Shown here one piece after another: positions 20,601 to 32,832 of a stretch of DNA of 64,000 nt (position 1 is the first letter of the stretch; every line of letters starts with the position of its first letter). The position numbers and the translations under genes were made by a program. Location of the stretch: NCBI RefSeq assembly GCF_025766255.1, contig NW_026516707.1:62001-126000 (forward strand). The letters are read 5' to 3'. The notes beneath the pieces are model-generated. The model had not been told where the DNA came from. It was given only the letters and a program-made list of their open reading frames with translations, and made no database searches. This stretch comes from Zychaea mexicana. Lineage: Eukaryota; Mucoromycota; Mucoromycetes; Mucorales; Lichtheimiaceae.

Positions 20601-23031
20601 GATGTCCTGATTGATGTTACCGACGGGCATGCCCTTGTATGTAACGGACGAGAGAACCTTGGTGATGGTCAATCCAGCCGTGAAGGGGTTGGCGAGAGAT
20701 ACTTGGACACCGACGATACCAGTCGTGGGCGAATCCTCGTTGACAGTCAACTTGGAGCCTTGCACCAACTTGGAAGTTAAACCAGGCAAACTGGTGGTGA
20801 TGGTAATTGCACCCAAGGCACCGGCAAGCGAATCGATCGGGGTTGAGCCGTCGAAACCGGAAATGGCAACGTCATTGTTCTGTCCCATGACAAAGGTGCT
20901 CAATAGGTTTTGGCCAACGTTCGAACTCTTGGGATCAAAGGTCGAGCTGGCAGTGACGTCGTTCGCACCACGGTTCAACTTCAAGTTGCTGAGCTGGACG
21001 TTGCCGAGCTGTTCGCTGCTGGCCAAGAAAGCAAAGTTGACATCGCCAGTAGCAATGCTAAAGTCGGATGGGTTGTTCATGGAAACATTGATGGACAACA
21101 ACAAATTCTCGGGTGTACCGCCAGTGACATCGACACCATTGATGGTGGTTGCTGTGGCGTTGAGGAACTGCAAGCCGCGGAGAGCAGTGGGAACCTCGAA
21201 GGAAATGCCCGACAAGGTAATGTTGCCAATAGGAGTCGACGTCTTGGTGCTGGCATTACCGCCAACCTGGAAAGAATAAAGGTCCGACGCAGTCAACTGG
21301 TATGTGAAGTCATTGAACTGCTGTTCCTTGCCCGAGATGCCTTGAATAGTGACGTTGTTCATTGCGAACTGCAGCTTGCCAGCATCTTGGTCGCTTTGTG
21401 AAGGGACATATGGAACCGAGAGGGTCGCAAAGTCGCCAGTGTCGTTGGTACCCATCTTGAGCTCTTGCGAGACTTCAGTGATGCTCAACGAGAAGCCAAA
21501 TGGAATCGAAAAGTCGGCAACGACGGCTGGTGCAGAGGTGACAGGTGCATAGGGTGCGTTTGAGTTAAATTCCAGATCGAGGTAGCCCATGCTAACGCCT
21601 TTGATGATGCTCAGCGGTTGCTCGACACCCAAATCAACGTTGAGCTGGACGGACTGGAAACCTTCAGAGAGCCAACCGATCGCGTTCGTGCCATCGGGAG
21701 CAGCAGAGACGCCAGTGGCAGTGGTTTGCGACATTATACCGGCGATGTAGTTGGAGAACAAAACGCCAACCTTCTCCAAGTCGGCGGCCTCGGTTTGTGG
21801 CTGGAGGACACCGCTAAGCACCAAATCGTTCGGGCCTTGCTTCAAAGTAACACCTTCGGTGGTGACTTGACCGAGATTGACACCGTCGTAACCAATCTGC
21901 AAGGCAATCGTACCCAGCTGGACACCAATAGGTGATGGACTGTTCAATTGTGTGCCTAGAGAGACCTGGATACCGCCTTCAGGTGCATCGCCGGGAAGCT
22001 CGAACGAAGTGATCTTGACTTCAGGGAAGCCATTCATACCTAAAAAGGTAAAAATTGAAGGGGCTGCGGTAAGTCTCGTGAACAGTTATTGTTTACATTA
22101 GATGTCAAATTTTCTATTTCGGAAAGTCAAAGTAGCTCCAAATTAAGCATCAGCAAACAGAAGGGGTCCCGAGAAGTCGGGCCTACTGCTGCTGCTACTG
22201 CTGCTTTTGTTGGTAAGGACCGATGTTGTCTTTTTCAAACTTGCCTTGGAGATAAATTTCTTTATCCAGGTCTACAGTTGCAGTTCTGTTATAATTGTTA
22301 GCATTTCTTGCCTCTAATTTATGTTCAAAGTGGTATTAGTAAACGAATAAGTTAATCTAAAATACACACCTGCTTAATGCGGTGATATCGAGTTTGCCTT
22401 TCATTCGCCAGATGAACGTTTCTTTTGCAAGCATCTCCTTGGCGAATAGGGAAAAGTAGTCCGTATCTTCGATCAAGAACGGAGTAGTTGCCTCGAGCGT
22501 ACCACTGCCGCCGGAGACGTGTGTGTCAGGTAAGGTGATTGTGCCCAGCAGGGTATCGTTGTAGTAAACATTCATAGGGTTGTGGAATGAGATGTCCGCT
22601 GAGAACGGGCCGGTGTGCGACAGTTTGCTGGTCATCTTCATATAGAATGTGCTGTTCATGTCATACGTCTGTTCCTGGCGGCGTGCTAGGTTGTCGTCTG
22701 GCGTGAAAGAAATTTCTGCTTCTGGGACTTCTATGCCAGCCTTGTTCATGATCGACTGAGCAATCATTGGGAAGAATACAAAGACGATCAGCAGGACAAC
22801 TACTACGACGATGATAACGGTGATAATGGAGCAGATGATCCAGTATTTCTTTTGCTTGTAGAATCGTCGTCGTGGTGGTGGTGGCGGCTTCTCCGAGTAT
22901 TCTTCCATGATGCCTTCGTCGACGCTGCGATTGCTGCCCTGGGTGCTGCGGTCGAGGTACTGAGTGTCGTCAGCAGCAGTGGTGGCAAGCGGCATGCGAC
23001 CATCCTGATAGTCTGTCGCGTGTGTTGCCAT
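17628..23031 (-). CDS. Large type II membrane protein with DUF3712/LEA-like repeats
   Basis: Four exons, 22370-23031, 22245-22285, 18938-22039 and 17628-18850, give 1,675 residues. A cytosolic N-terminus with a PPPPP run and a basic stop (RRRFYKQKK) is followed by one strong membrane span at about 64-90. Everything after it should face the vacuole lumen or outside. The long domain is a chain of beta-rich units with recurring ISNPS, NPF and GF..V.L motifs, as in fungal DUF3712 proteins. Two blocks about 700 residues apart start almost alike (MNGFPEVKITSFELPGD and ANGFKDAVVINSFDLPSND), a clear internal duplication. The tail is Ser/Asp-rich (DDSSSSS repeats) and ends LLWPFKI with no GPI signal. 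The 41-nt exon is followed by a GC-AG intron. The molecular role of this family is not established. Confidence 0.85.
17680..17850 (-). repeat. Triplet repeat array coding for (DDSSSSS)n
   Basis: Imperfect tandem triplets inside the last exon of the DUF3712 gene, giving alternating Asp-Asp and Ser runs. Likely length-variable and disordered. A few units differ by whole codons only. Confidence 0.8.
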
Positions 23032-26000
23032 ATGTTGTTGTTATTCTGTTGCTGTTGATATGTTGCTTAGTTATCGATGATGTTGTATCGAAGTTGGGAG
23101 AGGTTGAAAAAGAATGGAGAAATCAGTATCGGTTTTTCGTGGGAATCGAAAAGGAAAGAAGGGAGAAAAGTGGAAAAAAAACGTTAAAAGGTGATGGATA
23201 TATAATTTATTTGTCTTTTGCGTGAACGGCCTATAAATGGCACTGGTCGTCATACAAAAAGAAGTGATTCCCAGAGATACACTAAAAGAAAAAAGAAGGA
23301 AGCAAGAAAAAGAGATGTTCTTTTGAAAAGCGTCCACGAAGCTTTATAATGCAGTTCCGCTTAATGAATCTTGTTCAACCTCCCGCCAGTTACCCCGAAA
23401 AGCGCACGACTTGTAGACGGTGCACAAGGTTGATTTTTCGTTCCAAAGCATCCTTTTCGTGGTCCAAGCAGAACCTCCATGTGAATTACCCATGAAAGGT
23501 GCTCGAGAAAAAAATTATTTTTGATCTCGTTTGCTGTAATAAGCAAGAAATGCTGCCATGCCGCTTATGATATCCGTCTTTTACAGCTCTCGCTGTACAT
23601 ACTGCGTTAATTAGCGTCCAGAACTGAAAGAGAAACCTTTTCAATGACATTTTGCTAAAAAAGCAATATTTACTATTTCTTTTTTCGCTGTCAACTCTGC
23701 AAGTACTACGATGAAGGCAGCGAATTCATAGCCTGACTTGTTTACAAAAAGTTTTATTACACACGCGCGCACTCAGCAATGATGGCAAAGAAGGATTTGA
23801 AAAAATATTTGGTGATTCAAAACGTTGTCACACAAAACGGTATCTGGAGGACACCATTAGGTGTACAATGCAAAACTTAGCTCTATTGTTGCACACTCTT
23901 TGTTTCCACCACTGAACAGCAGCAACAAACAAGATAGCAGGGGTACAGTATATAGACAGCGGCTCTCACAAAGAATACTACAAGTCCCTGCATAAATTAC
24001 ACTGGCGTTTTGATCGAATGCTTGCTTGCATGCATATATTGATCTGTCTGCAACCGAGCAAGAATTTATTAAAAAAGATCGGCGTTCCTCTTCTCCCTGC
24101 CCTGCGTACTTGTATTCATTTAGAAACACACAAAAGCTGCACATATAGCTCGTTTTTGGGGAGTGCGAAGGACTTATGATCGAAAAAGTGGTTGTAACCT
24201 TTTTTTAGCATCAAATCTAACCGAGGTTTACCGTACAACCACCACTGTTCAATAAGGGCTTTTGATCCAAGAATCAATACTGTCCCCCCCAAATAATAAA
24301 GCGGCGCCCGAATGTTGCATATGGTGCACATAGCAGGGTAGCTGGCGAGCGACTTGACAACGACCGCACCATCACGAACTTCTATAAACTTCTTGGGTAT
24401 CAGGCGTGGCACTGCCAACGTTATGCTTGCTTCGGATTCCATATGAAAGCTGACATGTGGAATTCTTTGACTTATTAAGCATATATATTGGCAATGTTTC
24501 CCATGAACTCAGTGTTAACAAACGGGGCCAGGTAAGAAATTTGACTGATGACGTACAATTCGAGCATAGTTCAAACGTAGCATGTAGTAGCGGTGAGTTG
24601 AAAGCTGTAGTGGTAGTTTTATGCCGAGATTATGATGATAATATCGGTGCCGGTTCGTAAATAGCTTTTTTCACTGGTTCTGCCACTCCGTTCATATGCT
24701 GACGCGTCTGCGCTACTGTGGAGTACGGTTCTTTTCTTACGTCTCTTTTCCGGCTGATGAAACGCGTTTTCAGATATTCGGCCCTGAGAAAAAAGTATGC
24801 GCAGTGGTAAGTCTGGACAAAACACTCGTTCGATAACTTCCACCACCCCCAAAAACTTAATACAAATACAGGTATTTCGTATGATGACATTTGCAATCGA
24901 TCCAATTTGGTATAATAGCCGTGCGCATACGCCATTGAAGCGTAATTTTTTATGAGCCACGCATGATACATTCTGCTGAAGAGCCATTGTTTTTTTGCTT
25001 GCGCTTTTTCGTTCTTTCTTCTTGATTAATGCGATGCGGAGGAGAAGATTACAATGAACAAATCACTATCATTGGCCACTAATGCACACTGACTCGCCTG
25101 ATCATCGTTACCATTGACTAAACGGCCTCTTTGCCTACTACATCTTGTTTAGATATCACTTTCTTTGCTGTTAAAGTAATTCACGTTGTGTTATTGGATG
25201 TCTCTTATGATGTGTGAAATTCAACTGTGCTGTGTGGGCTGTGTATTGTGCGCGGCCAGAAAGATTTATAGAAATTCCATCAGACGTCTTGTTAGCAACT
25301 GATGCATGGGGGAGATGTTCTACGGTGTAGAGATAAAGGCAATTGTCAAGATGTTTGATTACCCACTTTGGTAAGGGCAGCATGAGGTGTTTTATGGCCG
25401 TTTTATCACGATGGCTATCTTGTGTTGCCATCTGAGCTCTACGTAAACGTAAATGCGCATTGAGACTCAATGCTCTTCTTTTTTTTTTACCCCGCGCATT
25501 GCCCGGAGCGCAGAGGCCACATTGATGGAATATGTGTGCCAAGCTTTTTTTTGGTACTTGATGGTACGTATCGCGCTTCCTGCAAGTTGATGGAAAGTGT
25601 GATCTGTCAATAAGTAAAAAAAGATAGACGATATCAGCAAAGTATGGTTTAGCTCCTAATTCTATATTAAAAATTGTGCCTCGCGCTATATATTATTGGT
25701 ACGTCCCATGGGAAAAAGTATACTGCTTTTTGTGTTGTTTCCCATAGTACGTTATGTATTTAAAAACCCACAAAACGCTTGTGGTGACACGAATTCAAGA
25801 GCGGCACAAAGCTTTTCCTTTTCTGAATCAAGTCCACTTTGGTTACGCGCGTTAACTTGGATCTGCACTGGGATCGAAACTAACACATTGAGCCAATTAC
25901 AAAATGAATGTTAAAGAACTGTTGTTACTGCGCGTTTTAAAAAGTTTTCGCTAGTTAGGTGCACGTTGAACAAACGGGATAAATGATATAATAAGGGAAG

Positions 26001-29000
26001 AAGCCAACGAAAGGCGCGTTGTAATAAATGACGAACTGTCTGATCCAGCTAGTATGACAATCATCGCTTTATACGATGGATTATACATACTTTCTTGGGT
26101 TACACATGCTGTTACCTTCCCAACAATTGGTTTTTTAGGCGTCTTAGTCGAGTGCCATCCATAGAACATGACGAAAAAGCTCTAACAAGCGTTATTGAAT
26201 GCCTGTGTTTTTTATGTGGAGTGTCGTACGAACAGTTATTACCACCGCAGTTTCGTATCCGACAGGTACCAGTGAGCTCTTAATCTTGACTTCTATTAAC
26301 ACACTGAACATCAGCTATCACACCATCATCTATTTCCGTCGGCTTCAGCATGCTGTACCCACGCATCTTTATTCTGGTATCAGTTGTTGATGATAGTAGC
26401 CGAAGGAATCTCCGTTCACAGCTGCATTTATAACCACGCTGTCGATTATAAGTACACAGCACATGTGCCTCATCGTCCGAATATCATATAGAAACGATAC
26501 TGTTTTTCTTTCTCGATCCAAGATATATTACTCAACTCATTTTGTGTAACCACGCTCTTTTCTTTTTTTCCTCCAAGAAAGGTGAGAGAATAACGACAGT
26601 GAGAGATGTCGGCCAATCGGTCGATTGATGAGGCTTTTTCTTTCTTACCGTTCGATGAATAGCACGTCCACTGTTGCATATATTAATATTTATTACCTTA
26701 GGAAGCTTCTACTTTTACAGTTTTTTTAATATTGAAAATCAATAAATTATGCATGAGAGACATATAGAGAAAAAGAAAGGACAACTTTTTATTTCCATTT
26801 GAGCCCTTGTACTTCCGAATTTGGCTTAAATTAGCTTTTTCTTCCTCGAAAAGGTTTCTCCCGGTAGATTGTGTATTGACAACTGGAAAGTAGTAGTTAA
26901 TTTTGGAAGACGTCGGGAAAACACAACCTTATATCCGTGCGTTTCTACATTTACGTGATCATGTAATCTGCATTAATGAGAAAAGAGTAAAACGCAAAGT
27001 CGTATGTATATGAACAAAACGAGTGAGATTACGTGTTTTTGTATATTACCGCTATTGGTGTCATAATCATCCCACTTTGCATCAAGCGGCATACTAACAA
27101 GTGTGTACAAAGCAGAGAACAGCTAGCTGCAGTTGCACTAGGACCACATAATAGCAATGAAGGGAGCCCAAGTTCAACAATTTTTGAGGACTTATTCTGT
27201 AGTACTCGCCAACGATTAACCACAATGGTGGGTATAAAGCCTGAAAAAACGATAGGGCTACCATGTAGCATCTTATCAGAAGAACATTCTGACACTAAAA
27301 CATCCCATAGTGTTCTCGTTGTTCTACATTAAGCAATTAGTAAAGACATTTAGTACGACTTACAGATGCAAAGTTTCTTACTTCCGCCATTGTGTATATA
27401 ACGATTGTCACGTTTCTTACCCAAGAAATTACTACACTACCTCTCTAATTTCTCTAAGTGGACGTTGGTATTACGTCCGGGGTTTTTAGTCATCAGATCC
27501 ATCGTCGTCCGTCAGCGTTGCTGATGCTACTCGTAACACCGACTTTGGTATATCATATATGTCCATATGAGACAATTTATGCTTTTCTTCATACGTAAAT
27601 TCTAGGGGCGTATCATGATAATGAAAATAGACATAGCCAGGTTAACACATATGAAAAAACAGCACAAAAATAGTATCAGCACTTATTATGGTAATTCTCT
27701 TGCGCGGACGAATACTTTGCCGTCTTTTGGTGCTGGCTTACACAAAGGTTCCCATATTCTTTTTGCTTCAACCCAGTACAGTGGCAGCAATGAGTAATAG
27801 ATCATATAAACTACATAATTTACAACTAGGAAGGAGAACTTCATATTCACATGAATGGTGGCCTTGCGCTTGTGGAAATTTAAATACGCTACCACTGACC
27901 TTAATCGACCCACACAGTATAATCAATGATAATATACAGTATACACATATGGGAAAGATATTTCAAACCTTTTCTTCAACGTTGCAGATGGTCCCCTTTC
28001 TAATAAAAATAATTGGAAACTGGGCTCCGACTAAAGTAAGCTGAAAACATATGTATACATTTATCGCAGAAACTGTCATCATCGTCATTCAGCCTTAATG
28101 CGACAAATCCATACAGTTCTTATTCTTGAACAAGACGAAGTCGAGAGCATTGCGCGATCAACATCTGGGAATCATGGTCCTGCAAAATGACAACAATGCG
28201 ATTACATATACGTAATAATAATTAAGCACGCATTTGATCTATCATAGTAGTAATTATAATGTTGATTTTCTAACCGCTTTTCTATGTAACACCCCCCTCT
28301 TCATCAAAGCGTTGCTCAGCCTTCCAAAACCTGAGAGATTTTTGTCTCAATCTATAGTGATGAGTAACCGATGATCCGATAGGTAACATAATATACTACT
28401 ACTGTGTTGAGCTACAGTTTAATACTACCCTAAGATATTGAAATAAAAGATTCGGTAAGACATTTAGCACACATGAATATATTTGAAACGGTAACCTGCT
28501 AGACAGACCTTTGTCATGAGAAAATTCTGTAAACTCGGATGATATGATACAGTTTTATAACCTGGACAAAGGGTTATTAAAAGATAGTGCGGCCGCACAC
28601 CTACTCAGACTAACGCCGTTTTCAAGAAGTATTTGTAAATTATACGCAGCTTCTGATATGTCCTTGAATAGATCGTCATAATTCATAGTTAATGCACAAG
28701 CCGAAAGTTTAGATAGACATTGCCGCCATTATATATATTATAGTTTGACTTATTGCTGTAACAAAAAACATCATCTCAAACATACTTTATCTGTCCCATG
28801 TCTACTTTGTATACAGTATAATCAGCCTCCCCTGATATCGCAGCTGCCATAAGCTACTTCGCAGCTCAAGAAGGATTGCACCACATAAGTCAGTAAATTG
28901 AGTTCTTTATCTCGCTCATCGACATGAATCACCGACCGGGATCATTCTGTACATTACTTTGAATCACACTTAATTTATTTGGTAGCCTGTGCACTCGTAC

Positions 29001-29700
29001 AGCATACATGTTGGTACTTAAGGATACGGAAATTAAACACAGAAACAGATTAGCACCGGAAAACGCTAATTGATTTAGCTTATATCCTCTTCTATATATT
29101 ATATGAAGGAGACTATTCTAAAGCTGTCGAATTGTGTCTCTTCTAAATACGAAAAATGCGCTAATACATATTACTGCTCCGTATCATGTATCTGTCACAT
29201 ACAAAGATATGATCGATAAAACCATGGACGCCATAGCAACGCATTTGAAATTCGTGATTGCCTTTTTAAGTTTTAGCTCAAACAACTGTTTGAATGCTTT
29301 CAAGACAGGAAACGTTTGGCGTTTTAAGATGCACAAATTCCTCCCCAACAAACGCGCTTCGTAAAACCAACTGCTGAAGGAATTTGAACCTTCTTAGATC
29401 GTCACTGGTCTGAAAAACGTCTTGTGCACTAGGACCACCATCCATCTTCTCCAGCTTTGCGTTTGACGTTTGGTGCAACTGCTCAATAGGATTCGAGTCT
29501 GCAGTGACGCTGGCGCTCACAGCAAAACAACTGTACCTTTTTTTATCAATCCTTATTTAATGCTTTTACATATAATATTAAGTCCATTAAATGGATTTTG
29601 GATCCATGCAAAGCCATATTCCAAGTCGACGCATGACATCCACAAACACTGCTATTATTGTTGCTCTTAACTAGCTTATCCTTAAAAATCCAGTAAACTT
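23032..29700. other. AT-rich gene-poor island, left part
   Basis: After the promoter of the DUF3712 gene (to about 23.3 kb) there is no frame I would call a gene for more than 6 kb. The longest candidates, minus 24116-24442 and 25171-25542 and plus 27033-27332, match no family I know, lack splice partners and have erratic codon choice. The region is clearly more AT-rich than the flanking gene blocks and probably holds decayed repeats. I could not identify their type. Confidence 0.5.
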
Positions 29701-29760
29701 GAACCAAAAAGCAACAAATAACAGCAGTAATGACAACGGTGGTCGGATCTCGATCGCACC

Positions 29761-30180
29761 GTAGCTGGTGGCACTTCCAACCATATCCACGCCGGTCACA
29801 AGATCTACATCACCATGATGGCACTTTTGTTAATGAAGAGTATTGTACTATGGCCGTCAATGGTAACTGTATATATTATATAGCTAGAGCCAATATACAT
29901 TTTGTTAGTGCATATGACTGAAGATATGTTTGTATCGATAAGTGGCTAGTGTTCGTATCAAAATACACCGCGAATTTGTTGCATCAACCGAAATTCGAAT
30001 TGAAAATGCAAAGCAGTTCCTGCATGTTTTCCGTCGCGCTATCGAATGCGTTGTCGTGCCAAATTCAGACTCATACGGGCCGACGATCAACGTACCAACA
30101 CTCCAGGCATTAGTAATATCCAAGGAAAGAGCAACGCTGTTAACCTGGAACGTGCAAAGCAAAACTATTCTAGTTAGCAT
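29761..30180 (+). pseudogene. Relic of phosphopantetheine adenylyltransferase (CAB4/COASY-like)
   Basis: Conserved blocks of the nucleotidyltransferase domain appear in order but in different frames. At 29761 the frame reads VAGGTSNHIHAGHK, matching the GGTFDHLHAGHK start with its HxGH motif. At about 29950-30130 it reads IKIHREFVASTEIRIENAKQFL, then YGPTINVPTLQALVISKE, the family's YGPT...LQALVVSKET block. The expected AVN motif then follows one frame over (NAVNLERAKQN). One shift might be an intron, since a GTAACT and a GGCTAG flank the gap, but the break inside the SKE-AVN junction looks like a true indel. There is no start codon or full domain, so I read it as a decayed copy of a CoA biosynthesis gene. 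Confidence 0.6.
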
Positions 30181-30208
30181 TAAGAACTTTTGTTATATCC
30201 TCAAATAA

Positions 30209-31158
30209 TGTTTTGGTGTATGGACAGGATATAAGTATTTTAGAAATTGGCTCGACACATCAACGAGAGTATAATCAGTCAACAAAAAGAGTGTTTCTGG
30301 AACCTTGATAATCACGCACCAAAACCAGCTGTAACCCTTCTCTTATGATATACAGCCTTTGCTTCTGTGATCTCTGTAAGCACCTAGTGCTGTATAGAAA
30401 TGTCACCCTGTCACCTAAAAAAAGCCACGAGCATCTAAAATAAGAGAACTAAATATGACGAAATCCACATGGAGCCGCTTAAAGTGACTCCGCCCGCTTG
30501 CAAAAAAAAATTGATATACTGTAGCATCATTGTCAGTGATTTGAAAACGTCTTTCTAATCAACAATGATTACTGCTATTATTATAGAGCAAACGAGATCG
30601 GAAAGTCGAGCAAAAGGCGAAATATGCACCTAAAATGTTTATTCTACCTTATAAGTCATCAAATACAACAATAACATCTGCATAGTGAATCAGAAATATA
30701 GGATGTCGCATGGAACCGGCTGATGCGAGAGTAACAAGCGCTACGCGGCACCATTAGAGAGCGGTGCTTGATTATTGGTGAACTTTAAAAATCACATAAA
30801 TAACCGCTTTCACGCATAAACTTTACGAGATCTATCATTGACCGGTGCTACTTCTAACCATACTACCCCACAACCACCTACAACAACAGTAAGAATAAGA
30901 GCGTTCCAATTGCCTGCTTTAGCTAATACGATTGTAGTAGAACGTACAGTTCAGTCAACGACCTCTCCCTCCAACTTTGAAAATTACCGAGGTAATTAGA
31001 AAAGTTTCGCAGAAGAATATGTACACCACAACAATTCAGTCCTGATGGATAATGGCCATTAAGAAAAATATAAAAAAGCTGCTGCCCTCACCTCCGCCAC
31101 CACAGTTTTAGTTTCAATTGCATCAGACAATCGACAGGCTGAATTACTAAATCGATCA
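30209..31158. other. Intergenic, no gene supported
   Basis: AT-rich sequence without a convincing frame. I see nothing in it apart from the likely promoter of the following zinc-finger gene. Confidence 0.4.
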
Positions 31159-32832
31159 ATGGCTTCCGATCCGTCCAATCTACCAAGATCACTGCCACCA
31201 CCATTGCCACAGACACAGCCAAAGCCGCCTTGTAACGCAGCTACAGGAAAGGCAGCTACATCAACAAGATATACTGAATTAGCTAGACAGTCACCCAATG
31301 TCACAAGTACTGTATCTTTTAGTTATTCACAGTTTAATTTATGCAAAAGTATAATTGTAAGCTGATATGCATTTTGCTGGGGGGAAAAAACCAGGTACAA
31401 AACCGCGACAGCCGCCACCCCCATCTCCACTACAACCACAACCATCCTCATCCCCATCATCATCCAACCAAAAAACAACAGAGAAAGCAGCACGAAAGAC
31501 GCCAAAAGACAAAATGTTTAAGTTAAAAAGACAGGTTGCATCGATTGCAATATGCTTAGCAACTCAAGTTGCAACCCAACCAAGTAAAAATCGAGTGAGG
31601 AGGAGGGATGTTCTTTGGTGTGGTAATTGATAAAATAGTACCAGAATTCAATAACTTTGGATATATAGACAAATATCGCTGTCCTTATGAAAGGTGCAAT
31701 TACGCTGCAGATTACTGCAGTCTCGTATACCTCCATATCCAAACGGACCATTTCCCTGACCTACCTGTATTGCTATACGCCGATCAGCTTCAGAAACCTA
31801 ACTGTGTTCCCAAAGATGTTCCTCCAGATGAATACATCGTACTTGATTTGGGTAAATAATTCATCATATAATTTTTTTGATGGAACAGAAAGAAGCAGAG
31901 GGCCTATAAAATTAGCAATAACGGAAAAACGTATGATCCAAGATGAAAAACATCGTTCAGGGGCACGCGCACCATTACCACCACAACGACCACGAATGCT
32001 ACAACCGCCACTCCCATCCTCGGTAACGACAGCTCCACGGCCTTCTGTTACGAATACCAGAGTTAAGGAGGGGACCGACGGGAAACAGGAGATCGACGAA
32101 TTATTTCAGTGTCCTTACAAAGGATGTCGCTATGGTGCACTTACATGTGATGACGGCTTATCCCACATTCAACAGCAACATTTCAAGAACTTGTCAAGGA
32201 CAACGCTACATTATGCAAACGCCTTTTTTGTGAATAAATGGGGTCGAAAGATTGCTTGTGATTGTAAGCGAACATAGGGATTGTCTTTCTTATACCTGGG
32301 AAGAGCTGATGGTAATTGGAGCTTACTGATAAGTGATTATGTAGCCAGTTCGCTTGATTTTCTTGAGGAAGGAGATGACTTCTTTGTAATATATTCAGAT
32401 GTACCGAAAGGCAAGTTATTATTTTGGCTTTTGAATGTGTGCTTGCGTACTTGCAATATTCTTACCAAAAGCTCATATAAAGAATAAGAGAAACGATTTT
32501 GGTGATGATGACGATAGCTAATATACGCAACCGAATCTAATGTATTAGGTAGCAAGCCACCTAGAGCGTGGTGTCCATACTCCCACTGTAGGAGAAACTT
32601 CAACACTCCATCAAAATTACAGGCACATATCCGACTTCAACACGACAGGTCATTCCGTATACCACAACCTGATCATCCAGAGTCAATTGTTACTGTCCTG
32701 AGAAATAACTCTGGAAGACAGATTTATTTGGATGGTAAGTCTTGTGCTTTTATGAAACTACGCATTTTCAGTCAAGTATATCAGGAAAGTGAGAAGTATC
32801 TTAAAATTGAATTGTTCATTTGTATATCATAA
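31159..32832 (+). CDS. Possible gene with three atypical C2H2 zinc-finger modules
   Basis: The exon model is partial. A Pro-rich first exon starts at 31159 (MASDPSNLPRSLPPPLPQ) and its join to the next part is unclear. Finger 1 ends at 31851 (YRCPYERCNYAADYC...HIQTDH). Exon 31889-32263 holds finger 2 (FQCPYKGCRYGALTC...HIQQQH). Exon 32345-32410 follows, then a GC-AG intron, then exon 32549-32734 with finger 3 (WCPYSHCRRNF...HIRLQH). The last exon may read through to a stop at 32832 or be spliced at 32735/32772. All three fingers have C-P-Y-x2-3-C spacing, with the His pair four residues apart. Phase is kept at the last three joins, which argues for an active or recently active gene. It may bind nucleic acid. 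It sits alone in an AT-rich island, so a mobile-element origin is possible. Confidence 0.45.

Noticed and set aside
20611..21279. 222-codon plus-strand open frame (and 20385-20780, 20910-21401)
   Set aside because: Shadow frames antisense to the large DUF3712 exon, arising from its biased codon use.
24116..24442. 108-codon minus-strand frame starting MESEASITLAV
   Set aside because: Open and protein-like at first sight, but no family, splice partner or promoter was found; chance cannot be excluded in 6 kb of AT-rich DNA.
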